From the NCBI RefSeq assembly GCF_023898315.1, contig NC_064622.1, positions 180,192,178 to 180,256,177 on the forward strand: a DNA stretch of 64,000 bases, given 5' to 3'. Source of the stretch: Schistocerca nitens. Taxonomy: Eukaryota; Arthropoda; Insecta; Orthoptera; Acrididae. The notes below the pieces were generated by a model. That model saw only the letters and a list, made by a program, of their open reading frames with translations, ran no database searches and was not told where the DNA came from. Numbering within the stretch: the first letter of the stretch is position 1; each line of letters opens with the position of its first letter. A program made the translations under genes and the position numbers. This document shows positions 43,791-55,290 of this stretch, one piece after another.

Positions 43791-45157
43791 AGACCCCGTG
43801 GAGGCCCGGGAAAAGAATAGGCCTTCGGTATGTCCTGCCAGTCGTAAAAGGCGACGAAAAGAACAAACCACTAATAGGGCTAACCCCCCTTTTAGTGTGA
43901 TTAGTTGGTTCAGGACAGAACTAAGGAAGCCTCGGACAAGCGCTGTCATGGTCGGGGACGACGCTTGAACCCTATGCCCGTCCACAATGGTAACGACACT
44001 GCTAGCCACACGGAAAATGATTTAAATCCAAATAGAGGTGTTTTGCAGAATATGCTTCCTGAAACCACTCTAGAAGGGAAACAAAGACAGATGATGAGAT
44101 GGTCACATGAAGTTAACCCACACCTCATGTTCTGTTATTACCAAGCAACAAACTTAGGAACCAACAAAACTGGATACAGATCACAAGTATACACAACATT
44201 TATTACCAGATACCCAGAATTAAAATTTTTTAACACAACAACGACTAGCTGATCAATCAAAAATAACAGGATAACCCAGTCAGAAATAGAAAACATCAAA
44301 CAACAAGTACAACAAATACTGGAACAAAATAATGTGCAATCAGAAGAAGAAGAAATTACAGTAATGGACTCAAACATCCAAGAGCAAACAAAGAACAACA
44401 TGCATCAATTTAACAATCAGAGGAAACCGAAATCTTAAGACAGCCACCAGAACAAGCACAAATAGAACATGAAGTGACACACAGGTTAGATATAGAAGAA
44501 AAATTTCAGTTGACATATATAGAATACAAAAACACAAATACAGACATTAGACCATTCTTGCAAAGACCACCAAATAACCCACAAGTTGAAACAACAATAA
44601 CAACTATCAACACAATCATACACAACAAAATAAATGAAAAGACAACTATGGAAGAGTTAAAACTACTGGTTTATGTAGGAGCACTCACTACACTAAATAT
44701 ACATACTAGGCAGAGATCAGAACCAACCAACACACAGAAGAAACCCACAAAACCAGCATGGCAACACGGGCTACAGATCAGAATAGAAAACTGAGGAAAG
44801 ACATCGGACAGCTAACACAATTTATCAGAAATGAAATATCACACAAAAAACGAAAACGGTTAGATAAAATCTCACAACAAGAAGCGATAGAACAATTAGA
44901 TGAAAAGAAGCAGAAATTACAAGCATTGGCCAAACGACTTAGAAGATACAAAAAAAGTGAAAATAGAAGGAAACAAAACCAAACATTCCACACCAACCAA
45001 AAGAAATTTTACCAGACAATAGATAACACACACATTAAAATAGACAATCCAGCAAACATAACAGACATGTAACACTTCAGGAGCAACATGTGGTCAAACC
45101 CCGGTACAACATAACAGGCATGCACAGTGGATACAAGCAGAAACAGACACATACAAG

Positions 45158-47568
45158 ATGATACCACAAATGCCTGAAGTGATAATTTTGCAACATGAAG
45201 TCACCAGACCAATTAATTCTACACACAATTGGAAAGCCCCTGGCAATGATAAAATAGCAAATTTCTGGCTAAAGAAGTTCACCTCAACACATTCACATCT
45301 AACTGAATTATTTAACAGTTACATTGTAGACCCATACACAGTCCCTGATACACTTACACATGGAATAACTTATCTGAAACCTAAAGATCAAGCAGACACA
45401 GCAAACCCAGCAAAATATCGCCCCATAACATGCCTACCAACAATTTACAAAATGTTAACTTCAGTTATTACACAGAAATTAATGACACATACAACACAAA
45501 ACAAAATTATAAATGAAGAACAAAAAGGCTGCTGCAAAGGAGCACGAGGATGTAAAGAGCAACTGATAATAGATACAGAGGTGACGGTCGGCCGTAGTGG
45601 CCGAGCGCTTCTAGGCGCTTCAGTCTGGCACCGCGCGACCGCTACGGTCGCAGGTTCGAATCCTGCCTCGGACATGGATGTGTGTGATGTCCTTAGGTTA
45701 GTTAGGTTTAAGTAGTTCTGAGTTCTAGGGGACTGATGACCTCAGCTGTTAAGTCCCATAGTGCTCAGAGCCATTTGAACCATTTTGAACAGAGGTGACA
45801 TATCAAGCTAAAACTAAACAAAGGTCGCTGCACTACGCATACATTGATTACCAAAAAGCTTTTGATTGTGTACACCACTCATGGTTACTACAGATATTGG
45901 AAATATACAAAGTAGATACTAAATTAATACAGTTCCTAAACATAGTAATGAAAAATTGGAAAACCACACTTCATATCCAAACAAATTCAAATAATATCAC
46001 ATCACAGCCAATACAGATTAAGCGTGGATTATACCAAGGAGACTCATTAAGTCCTTTATGGTTCTGCCTTGCTCTGAACCCAACATGCTAAATAATACAA
46101 ATTTCCGATACAATATTACTGGAACATACCCACACAAAATCACACATTTGCTATACATGGATGATCTAAAACTACTGGCAGCAACAAATCAACAACTCAA
46201 CCACTTACTAAAGATAACAGAAGTATTCAGCAATGATATAAATATGGCTTTTGGAACAGACAAATGTAAGAAAAATAGCATAGTCAAGGGAAATCACACT
46301 AAACAAGAAGATTACATATTGGATAACCACAGCGACTGCATAGAAGCAATGGAAAAAACAGATGCCTATAAATATCTAGGATACAGACAAAAAATAGGAA
46401 TAGATAATACAAATATTAAAGAAGAACTAAAAGAACAATATAGGCAAAGACTAACAAAAATACTGAAAACAGAATTGACAGCAAGAAACAAGACAACAGC
46501 TATAAATACTTACGCTATACCAATATTGACCTACTCATTTGGAGTAGTGAAATGGAGTAACACAGACCTAGAAGCACTCAATACACTTACACGATCACAA
46601 TGCCACAAATATAGAATACATCACATACATTCAGCAACAGAAAGATTCACATTAAGCAGAAAGGAAGGAGGAAGGGGATTTATCGTCATAAAAAACCTAC
46701 ATTATGGACAGGTAGACAATTTAAGAAAATTCTTTCTAGAACGAGGAGAAACTAGCAAAATACACAAAGCAATCACTCATATAAATACATCGGCTACACC
46801 ATTGCAATTTCATAACCCTTCTACAGCCCTTTTGATCACATAACATCAACAGATACAAAGAAAGTAAATTGGCAAGCACCCGTATCGCCTAACACAGCCA
46901 CACATTGATCAAGACGCATACAACACATGGCTAAGAAAAGGCAATATATACAGTGAGACGGAAGGATTCATGATTGCAATACAGGATGAAACAATAAACA
47001 CCAGATATTACAGCAAGCATATTATTAAAGATCCCAATACCACAACAGATGAATGCAGACTTTGCAAACAACAAATAGAAACAGTAGATCACATCACAAG
47101 CGGATGTACAATAGTAGCAAATACAGAATAACCCAGAAGACATGACAATGTAGCAAAAATAATACATCAACAACTTGCCATACAACATAAAGTAATAAAA
47201 CAACATGTTCCCACATACAAGTATGCACCACAAAATGTACTAGAGATTGATGAATACAAATTATACTGGAACAGAACCATTATAACAGATAAAACAACAC
47301 CACATATCAAACCTGACATCATACTCACCAATAAAAAGAAGAAATTAACACAACTAATCGAAATATCCATACCCAACACAGCAAATATACAGAAGAAAAG
47401 AGGTGAAAAAATTGAAAAATACATCCAACTGGCTGAGGAAGTCAAGAACATGTGGCATCACGATAAAGTTGACATTATACCAATTATACTTTCAACTACA
47501 GGAGTCATACCACTTAATATCCACCAGTACATCAACGCAATACACCTACATCCAAACATGTATATATA
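45158..47568 (+). pseudogene. R4/Dong-type RT and restriction-like endonuclease, broken
   Basis: RT blocks in order are WKAPGNDKIANFWLKKF and KYRPITCLPTIYKMLTSVIT, then, after the SINE, HYAYIDYQKAFDCVHHSWLL, GLYQGDSLSPLWFCLALNP and LLYMDDLKLLA. The catalytic YMDD is intact. The frame changes near 46080 (loss of a few bases after LALNP) and again after about 46830. Next come a CX2C...HX4C knuckle (CRLCKQQIETVDHITSGC, near 47060) and an endonuclease-like part with KPDIILTNKKKK and QLIEISIPNTAN, the likely PD-(D/E)XK core. Upstream frames at 44474-45072 form the charged N-terminal region. Confidence 0.8.
45586..45788 (+). mobile_element. tRNA-derived SINE, family 1, inserted in R4/Dong LINE
   Basis: An 11-bp target duplication acagaggtgac (45575-45585, 45789-45799) flanks a full copy. 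The RT frame continues across the duplication (TEV then VTYQAK), so the LINE was intact at this point when the SINE entered. Confidence 0.95.
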
Positions 47569-47727
47569 ACTACAGAAATCTGTAATTATTAATACATGTT
47601 CAATTACCCGAAAGTTCCTAAATGCAATGTAACATATACCGTACAGTTAAAAGGAAGTCACGCTTGATCAAGGTCCGCGTCACTTTCCATTTTTAACCAG
47701 ACCTAAGGTCTGAGAAAGGAAAGAAGG

Positions 47728-47751
47728 TAATAAGAGTAATAATAATAATAT
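47728..47751. repeat. TAA microsatellite at LINE 3' border
   Basis: taataagagtaataataataataat follows the LINE 3' end (gagaaaggaaagaagg). It matches the 5' border repeat. Confidence 0.9.
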
Positions 47752-47943
47752 CAATGTTGTTGTTGTTGTCTTCAGTCCTGAGACTGGTTTGATGCAGCTC
47801 TCCATGCTACTCTATCCTGTGCAAGCTTCTTCATCTCCCAGTACTTACTGCAACCTACATCATTCTGAATCTGCTTAATGTATTCATCTCTTGGTCTCCC
47901 TCTACGGTTTTTACCCTCCACGCTGCCTTCCAATGCTAATATC
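47752..47943 (-). mobile_element. RTE-type LINE 3' end fragment
   Basis: On the minus strand it encodes a C-terminus (EGKNRRGRPRDEYIKQIQND, then MKKLAQDRVAWRAASNQS) followed by (CAACAA)n-like tail sequence, visible as tgttgttgttgtc. It is strongly 5'-truncated, as usual for LINEs. Confidence 0.85.
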
Positions 47944-49448
47944 TATAACTTATGCGAAAAAGAAAAAAATGTTTTTATGGATTTTTTTTTGTACATAATT
48001 AAGTACAGTTTATGGCAAGAACGAAATAATATTTAAGGTTTCACTACGCTCTGTTTAGCTTTTTCGTGTAAGTGCTTTTCTAATTTTTCGGACAAATGTA
48101 CAAGATCTCTAATACAGGTATTATTTAACGAATTAATTTCAGGGCTGAAAATCAGACATTCTTACATTGCACCCACACAAAAATAGACCCTTATTATACA
48201 GTTATTTGTTAATTGTTCGTTTGTAGTCACGCTTCTTTGATTTAGTTACTTCGTCACACAACGGATCTGGTCTGGGACGCCCTAACGGCTTTGCGGCTGA
48301 CTTTTCCTGGTAACTTTGTTTTCTGTTAGCACTTAAAACAGATTCGACAGAGTTCATATTGACAAGGCACAGGAAAGCCGATTCCTGCACAATAAACAAC
48401 CAACTCCAAACACAAACTGCCATCTGCGGAAATTATTAAATTCATGTAGTACTATCTACCAACAAGACCACTTGACTAGAATACAAATGAGGCGCTGAGA
48501 GCCATAAGAGGCAGAAGCACACATTTAAGTAAAATCAGGAAAAAAGTGAGTTAACTTTTCGTGGATATTCATATGTAGATACAATGTGAGCCTACAGTAA
48601 AGATAAAGCTGGCTCACCATAAGATCAACAGATGTCAGGACGACTAAACGCTACAGTTTCACAGTCTACGATGATGTGCTTTATGGTTCTAAGCGCTTCC
48701 AATTGATTACTGTATTATAAAATCCACAACTGAATATACTGTATCTCACTCAAAATCCCACAAAATAGGTCTTTCTATCTGTGTAATTATAACATACACT
48801 GATGCCCGATCTAATTTTACTATATAGCAAGTGAACTGCCGTATCTGAGGAATGTGCTACCGTCTAGCGGGATTTGTGCCGAGGGAACTGGGATAAAAAT
48901 CTGCTGCATCGTGCTACGATTTCGTAGGATTAACGTAAACCCATGAACCGTGCACCCTGTTTATGAGATCTATATGTATTCGGCCCATAAGGCAATTGCG
49001 CCACGCCAGTTTCGTATGCGCAAAAACTCCTTGAAATATGCACAACTTAAGGTGTGCTCGCGACCCAGATTCCAGCTTTCACGGAATCTAGAGGAGTAAT
49101 ATGTAGCATAGCGCTACAGATTTAGTGCCGTGTGTATCAACTTGCCGCTACATTACGTTTAACAGCATTCAAAGAAAAATCGCTAGTAAATCCGCAAGCT
49201 GACAAAAGTTAGGGTCATCACGTGCGCTTGTGCTCATACATAGCAGCCGCCACTGCCTATGCATACCAGTAGCATACCGCCTGGAAATAATTCGGTAAAA
49301 GGAAATACTTCTAACAGCTGTAAAATAAAAGGTTCGAGTTTTTGTACTTAACTACCAGCTGCAGTGAGACGCGTGGCCGTAGTTCCGATATTAGGTCGCT
49401 ATATGTACAGGCTAGAGGCGGGCAGGTGCTGCTTTGTCATATGAATTT
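47944..49448. other. No recognised feature
   Basis: AT-rich DNA; no gene, RNA or repeat family is supported. Confidence 0.5.
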
Positions 49449-49545
49449 GCACATTCCAGTCACAGTAATGTGACCACGGCCTAGGTTCGACGTCAACGTG
49501 CGATAAGCACTATCAGACGGCAGCCATAGCAGTGGAGAGAGTATA

Positions 49546-50326
49546 CAGGGTGTTACAAAAAGGTACGGCCAAACTTTCGGGAAACATTCCTCACACACAA
49601 AGAAAGAAAATATGTTATGTGGACATGTGTCCGGAAACGCTTACCTTCCATGTTAGAACTAATTTTATTACTTCTCTTCAAATCATATTAATCACGGAAT
49701 GGAAACACACAGCAACAGAACGTACCAGCGTGACTTCAAACACTTTGTTACAGGAAATGTTCAAAATGTCCTCCGTTAGCGAGGATACATGCATCCACCC
49801 TCCGTCGCATGGAATCCCTGATGCGCTGATGCAGCCCTGGAGAATGGCGTATTGTATCACAGCCGTCCACAATACGAGCACGGAGAGTCTCTACATTTGG
49901 TACCGGGGTTGCGTAGACAAGAGCTTTCAAATGCCCTCATAAATGAAAGTCAAGAGGGTTGAGCTCAGGAGAGCGTGGAGGCCATGGAATTGGTCCGCCT
50001 CTACCAATCCATCGGTCACCGAATCTATTGTTGAGAAGCGTACGAACAGTTCGACTGAAATGTGCAGGAGCTCCATCGTGCATGAACCACATGTTGTGTC
50101 GTACTTGTAAAGACACATGTTCTAGCAGCACAGGTAGAGTATCCCGTATGAAATCATGATAACGTGCTCCATTGAGCGTAGGTGGAAGAACATACTGATG
50201 AAATTAAAATGAGCCCTAACATGGAAATTAAGCGTTTCCGGGCACATGTCCACATAACATCTTTTCTTTATTTGTGTGTGAGGAATGTTTCCTGAAAGTT
50301 TGGCCGTACCTTTTTGTAACACCCTG
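49546..50326 (-). mobile_element. DD41D-type deletion derivative nested in Tc1-like element
   Basis: A 781-bp element between TA at 49544-49545 and 50327-50328. Inverted repeats of about 130 bp start cagggtgttacaaaaaggta. Skipping it, the Tc1-like sequence reads on through a single TA (gagagtata). It has lost the N-terminal half of its transposase. Confidence 0.9.
49748..50131 (-). pseudogene. DD41D-type transposase C-terminal part, one nonsense codon
   Basis: The minus-strand frame has FMHDGAPAHFSRTVRTLL with the second catalytic aspartate and SPELNPLDFHL with the third. I count 41 residues between the two aspartates, which places it in the DD41D group. After DFHL a TGA replaces an expected Trp codon, then the frame continues (GHLKALVYATPVPN...) to its normal stop at 49748. 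The HTH region and first aspartate are deleted. Confidence 0.85.
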
Positions 50327-50713
50327 TATAAAGTGTGTCTGGGGATGCGGTAAACGGTAGAGTCGTTGTCGTAATGCGGAACCGGAGCGATTTCTACAAA
50401 AAGGCACGAGCATTAGTTTCTGGGCCAAGGGTAGAAGCATTTCCCAAAAGGCTGAGATTGTAAACTGTTCGCATGCCACCATGGATAAAATATACCGTCC
50501 ATCGCAAACTGACGTAATTCAAAACCGGCGCTGACGCAACTGTGGTGTACCGCGGGCAGTAGATTACATGGCTGAACGATGTATATAGGCAAATAGACGT
50601 GCAACCACTGAGCAAACTGGCCGCACAGATTAACCCAGGGGGCACCAATAGTGTCTCGTCAACGAGCGTTCTGCGAGCGTTAGCGAGCGAAGGCTGGAAT
50701 TTGTACGCCAGTG

Positions 50714-52032
50714 CGAGGTGCATTCAAGTTCTAAGGCCTCCGATTGTTTTTCTCCGGACTGGAAAGAGAGAGAAACATGCGCATTGTTTTAAAATGAGGC
50801 CGCGTTCATTGTCAATACGTCCCAGAGATGGCAGCACCGTACGGCAGATGGAATTTTACCGCCAGCGGTGAGAATTAGAACTGTTTTAAATACTTGAAAT
50901 GGCGCCGTTCTCCTTACTTGAACAGCGTGCAATCATTCGTTTTCTGAATTTGAGTGGTGTGAAATCAATTGAAATTCATCGACAGTTGAAGGAACATGTG
51001 GTGATGGCGTTATGGATTTGTCGAAAGTGCGTTCGTGGGTGCGACAGTTTAATGAAGGCAGAACATCGTGTGACAACAAACCGAAACAACCTCGGGCTCG
51101 CACAAGCCGGTCTGACGACATGATCGAGAAAGTGGAGAGAATTGTTTTGGGGGATCGCCGAATGACTGTTGAACAGATCGCCTCTAGAGTTGGCATTTCT
51201 GTGGGTTCTGTGCACACAATCCTGCATGACGACCTGAAAATGCGAAAAGTGTCATCCAGGTGGGTGCCACGAATGCTGATGGACGACCACATGGCTGCCC
51301 ATGCGGCATGTTGCCAAGCAATGTTGACACGCAACGACAGCATGAATGGGACTTTCTTTTTGTCGGTTGTGACAATGGATGAGACGTGGATGCCATTTTT
51401 CAATCCAGAAACAAAGCGCCAGTCAGCTCAATGGAAGCACACAGATTCACCGCCACCAAAAAAATTTCGGGTAACCGCCAGTGCTGAAAAAATGATGGTG
51501 TCCATGTTCTGGGACAGCGAGGGCGTAATCCTTACCAGTTGCGTTCCAAAGGGCACTACGGTAACAGGTGCATCCTACGAAAATGTTTTGAAGAACAAAT
51601 TCCTTCCTGCACTGCAACAAAAACGTCCGGGAAGGGCTGCGCATGTGCTGTTTCACCAAGACAAAGCACCTGCACATCGAGCTAACGTTACGCAACAGTT
51701 TCTTCGTGATAACAACTTTGAAGTGATTCCTCATGCTCCCTACTCACCTGACCTGGCTCCTAGTGACTTTTGGCTTTTTCCAACAATGAAAGACACTCTC
51801 CGTGGCCACACATTCACCAGCCGTGCTGCTATTGCCTCAGCGATTTTTCAGTGGTCAAAACAGACTCCTAAAGAAGCCTTCGCCGCTGCCATGGAATCAT
51901 GGCGTCAGCGTTGTGAAAAATGTGTACGTCTGCAGGGCGATTACGTCGAGAAGTAACGCCAGTTTCATCGATTTCGGGTAAGTAGTTAATTAGAAAAAAA
52001 AATCGGAGGCCTTAGAACTTGAATGCACCTCT
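50714..52032 (+). mobile_element. mariner element, copy B, nested in Tc1-like element
   Basis: 1,319 bp, the same length and TIRs (cgaggtgcattcaagttcta) as copy A at 20235. The right flank is TA (52033-52034); the left flank is TG, so one copy of the TA duplication has mutated. The sister Tc1 element at 29679 shows the uninterrupted target. Confidence 0.93.
50899..51956 (+). pseudogene. mariner transposase with 1-nt frameshift, catalytic triad intact
   Basis: The ATG at 50899 begins MAPFSLLEQRAIIRFLNLSG. A single base is missing near 50992 relative to copy A (aaggaacatg versus aaggagacatg), which shifts the frame after about 31 codons. The main frame then runs without a stop from 51012 to 51956. 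All three catalytic aspartates are present (TMDETW, FHQDKAPAH, APSDFW), with 34 residues between the last two. It thus complements copy A, which has the open frame but a dead active site. QDK replaces the usual QDN. Confidence 0.92.
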
Positions 52033-53283
52033 TACAGCAACTGGACGGCCCCTGCAACAATCGCCGGAGTGGTCCAGGCCAGAACAGTGAACATAATGGC
52101 CTGGGGAATTTTTTCGTGGCATTCCCTGGATGATCTCATCATTCTGGAAGGCACAACGTACCAACATAAGAATGCATCAGTCTTTGGGGACCATTTCTAC
52201 CCTCAAAATACAATTTGTTTCTTCCTCGGCACGATGGCATCTACCAGGAGGACAATTCAAAGTGTGACACAACTTGCAGTGTACGTGCGTGTTTCGAAGA
52301 GCACCAGGATGAGTTTGCCGAACTCCCCTGTCCACCAATCTGCGCGGATTTGAACTCAATCGAGAATCTGGGGGATCACATCGTTGAGGCTGTTCGCGCA
52401 ACGGATTCTCAATGGAGAATTTTAGCGCAACTGGTCACGGCAGTGCAGCGGGAATGAATCCAAATCCATGCTGCCACCTCCTAGAACTTCACTGAGTCTA
52501 TTCCTGCACATCCGCGCTGCAAAAGGCTATTACTCGCGCTTTTGACGGGTGGTCACATTAATGTGACTGGACAATGTAGATTGGATTGGATAATTTATTT
52601 TTTTGGGGGGGGGGGAGGGGGAACGCACCACCACATCACGCAGACAAGGATACAGGAATCAATTCAGGTGGAGGGAGGGTTTTTAGTGCATTACTGTCTT
52701 TGTCTTCTTTCCCCACCACCAAATAAAGCTTGTTGTCATCCTCGCTGCTAACGTGGCATAAACGTTCACTACTTAAACAGAAAATTAAATTTTAATTTTT
52801 TAAATATTACGATAATAAATTATTTTATTAAAATATCGTTGTTGGTGGTTGTGATCTCCAGTACGAAGATTGTTCTGATGCATCTTGCCACCCTAGTTGA
52901 TAACGTGCAAAGCTTTTCACCTCTGAGCAACTTTCGCGACCACATCTATTCGAACCTGTTAACGGTAGTTATTTCTTGATCTCACTCTACAATTCCTCCA
53001 TTACCGAACTGACAATACCTCGACCCATTAGTATGAGGTCGATCAGCGGAGTCTTTCCTTTAGTGCAGTTATCCCATAAACTCATTTTTTCCTTTCTTCG
53101 ATTTCGTACCTCCTCACATTTATTCGATCTACTCATTTAATGGTACGCATTCTTCTTCAGCACCATATTTCAAAAGCTTAGATCCTCTTCTTTCCTGAAC
53201 TACTTATCTCCACGTTTCAGTTCCACACAAGCCAGTACTCCAGACAAATGGCTTTGGAAAAGAATTCCTTAACGGCAAAACTA

Positions 53284-54705
53284 CACTCCTGGAAATGGAA
53301 AAAAGAACACATTGACACCGGTGTGTCAGACCCACCATACTTGCTCCGGACACTGCGAGAGGGCTGTACAAGCAATGATCACACGCACGGCACAGCGGAC
53401 ACACCAGGAACCGCGGTGTTGGCCGTCGAATGGTGCTAGCTGCGCAGCATTTGTGCACCGCCGCCGTCAGTGTCAGCCAGTTTGCCGTGGCATACGGAGC
53501 TCCATCGCAGTCTTTAACACTGGTAGCATGCCGCGACAGCGTGCACGTGAACCGTATGTGCAGTTGACGGACTTTGAGCGAGGGCGTATAGTGGGCATGC
53601 GGGAGGCCGGGTGGACGTACCGCCGAATTGCTCAACACGTGGGGCGTGAGGTCTCCACAGTACATCGATGTTGTCGTCAGTGGTCGGCGGAAGGTGCACG
53701 TGCCCGTCGACCTGGGACCGGACCGCAGCGACGCACGGATGCACGCCAAGACCGTAGGATCCTACGCAGTGCCGTAGGGGACCGCACCGCCACTTCCCAG
53801 CAAATTAGGGACACTGTTGCTCCTGGGGTATCGGCGAGGACCATTCGCAACCGTCTCCATGAAGCTGGGCTACGGTCCCGCACACCGTTCGGCCGTCTTC
53901 CGCTCACGCCCCAACATCGTGCAGCCCGCCTCCAGTGGTGTCGCGACAGGCGTGAATGGAGGGACGAATGGAGACGTGTCGTCTTCAGCGATGAGAGTCG
54001 CTTCTGCCTTGGTGCCAATGATGGTCGTATGCGTGTTTGGCGCCGTGCAGGTGAGCGCCACAATCAGGACTGCATACGACCGAGGCACACAGGGCCAACA
54101 CCCGGCATCATGGTGTGGGGAGCGATCTCCTACACTGGCCGTACACCACTGGTGATCGTCGAGGGGACACTGAATAGTGCACGGTACATCCAAACCGTCA
54201 TCGAACCCATCGTTCTACCATTCCTAGACCGGCAAGGGAACTTGCTGTTCCAACAGGACAATGCACGTCCGCATGTATCCCGTGCCACCCAACGTGCTCT
54301 AGAAGGTGTAAGTCAACTACCCTGGCCAGCAAGATCTCCGGATCTGTCCCCCATTGAGCATGTTTGGGACTGGATGAAGCGTCGTCTCACGCGGTCTGCA
54401 CGTCCAGCACGAACGCTGGTCCAACTGAGGCGCCAGGTGGAAATGGCATGGCAAGCCGTTCCACAGGACTACATCCAGCATCTCTACGATCGTCTCCATG
54501 GGAGAATAGCAGCCTGCATTGCTGCGAAAGGTGGATATACACTGTACTAGTGCCGACATTGTGCATGCTCTGTTGCCTGTGTCTATGTGCCTGTGGTTCT
54601 GTCAGTGTGATCATGTGATGTATCTGACCCCAGGAATGTGTCAATAAAGTTTCCCCTTCCTGGGACAATGAATTCACGGTGTTCTTATTTCAATTTCCAG
54701 GAGTG
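53284..54705 (+). mobile_element. Full-length Tc1-like transposon, copy 3 of 3
   Basis: A 1,422-bp element between TA at 53282-53283 and 54706-54707, inserted in an old RTE LINE. I count about nine base differences from copy 1. TIRs and the AATAAA signal near 54643 are conserved. Confidence 0.95.
53528..54550 (+). CDS. Tc1-like transposase, intact (copy 3)
   Basis: An uninterrupted 340-residue transposase with the D155-D244-E277 triad and both HTH motifs. Against copy 1 it carries G6A, S73R, L121F and R138C. S73R and R138C are shared with copy 2, so copy 1 probably carries the private changes at these sites. The catalytic domain from residue 139 onward is identical to copy 1. With its clean TIRs it is the best candidate here for an active protein. 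Confidence 0.94.
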   Translation: MPRQRAREPYVQLTDFERGRIVGMREAGWTYRRIAQHVGREVSTVHRCCRQWSAEGARARRPGTGPQRRTDARQDRRILRSAVGDRTATSQQIRDTVAPGVSARTIRNRLHEAGLRSRTPFGRLPLTPQHRAARLQWCRDRREWRDEWRRVVFSDESRFCLGANDGRMRVWRRAGERHNQDCIRPRHTGPTPGIMVWGAISYTGRTPLVIVEGTLNSARYIQTVIEPIVLPFLDRQGNLLFQQDNARPHVSRATQRALEGVSQLPWPARSPDLSPIEHVWDWMKRRLTRSARPARTLVQLRRQVEMAWQAVPQDYIQHLYDRLHGRIAACIAAKGGYTLY

Positions 54706-55290
54706 TATATTAGGCAATTACAAAATCAATTTTTTTTTAGAAATTCTTTTCTATTATCAGTATGCACTTTTCATACTCTCTACCCCGTCCATCATCAGCT
54801 ATTTTTCTGCCCAAAAGCAATACTCATTTACTACTTTTTGCGTCTGATTTCCTAAACTATTTCCTTCAGCATAACTTCATTCAATTCCACTACTTTATAT
54901 TATCCTTATTTTACCTTTTTGGCGTTCATCTCACAATCTCTTTGCAAGACACTATTCATTCCGTTCAACTGTTCTTCCAAGTCCTTTGCTGTCTTCGACA
55001 GAAATATTGTGGCCTAACCTCAGAATTTTTGTTTCTTCTCCCCGAAGCTAAATTTCCTTTCAAAGTTTCCTTTACTGATTGTACGTCGAGACCCTGCCTC
55101 TTCCCCTTCAACTTACTGCTTCCCTTTCATGTTCTGCTACCCTCATAATAGGAGTCTGGGTTGTGTACTAGTTTAAAATAATCTTTCCCTTCATGTGTTC
55201 TGTATTTGTTACCTAAAATTTCAAATAGTCCAATCAGCATTTTCAAAAGCTTTTTCTAAATTTACAGATGCGATAAATGTAGGTTTGCCA

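Larger units (their letters stand above)
43791..47727 (+). mobile_element. R4/Dong-type non-LTR retrotransposon in a TAA repeat
   Basis: A 3.9-kb element bounded on both sides by (TAA)n. It has a 5' region with aataggccttcggtatgtcc, a long single coding region now in several frames, a central RT, a CCHC knuckle and a C-terminal restriction-like endonuclease. This domain order defines the R2/R4/NeSL group. TAA-repeat insertion is known for Dong of Bombyx. A family 1 SINE interrupts the RT. At least five frame changes make it inactive. Confidence 0.8.
49450..52576 (+). mobile_element. Tc1-like transposon hosting two nested DNA transposons
   Basis: Belongs to the ggtcacattaatgtgacc family. The left end is cacattccagtcacagtaat; the right end is ggtcacattaatgtgactgg then acaatg, followed by TA at 52577-52578. 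It is interrupted at 49546-50326 (DD41D type) and 50714-52032 (mariner); outside these, about 1.03 kb remains. Transposase relics include an HTH start near 50370 (RNRSDFYKKARALVSGPR) and a nuclease part near 52070-52440 in several frames. Confidence 0.88.
52837..55290 (-). mobile_element. RTE-type LINE, old and interrupted by Tc1 copy 3
   Basis: Minus-strand remnants lie at 52837-53281 and 54708-55290, on either side of the Tc1 insertion. They align in order with the 3' half of an RTE LINE: a tail near 52840, the C-terminal region to 53270, then RT-region codons to about 55290. Base changes and indels are frequent. No open frame survives. Confidence 0.7.
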
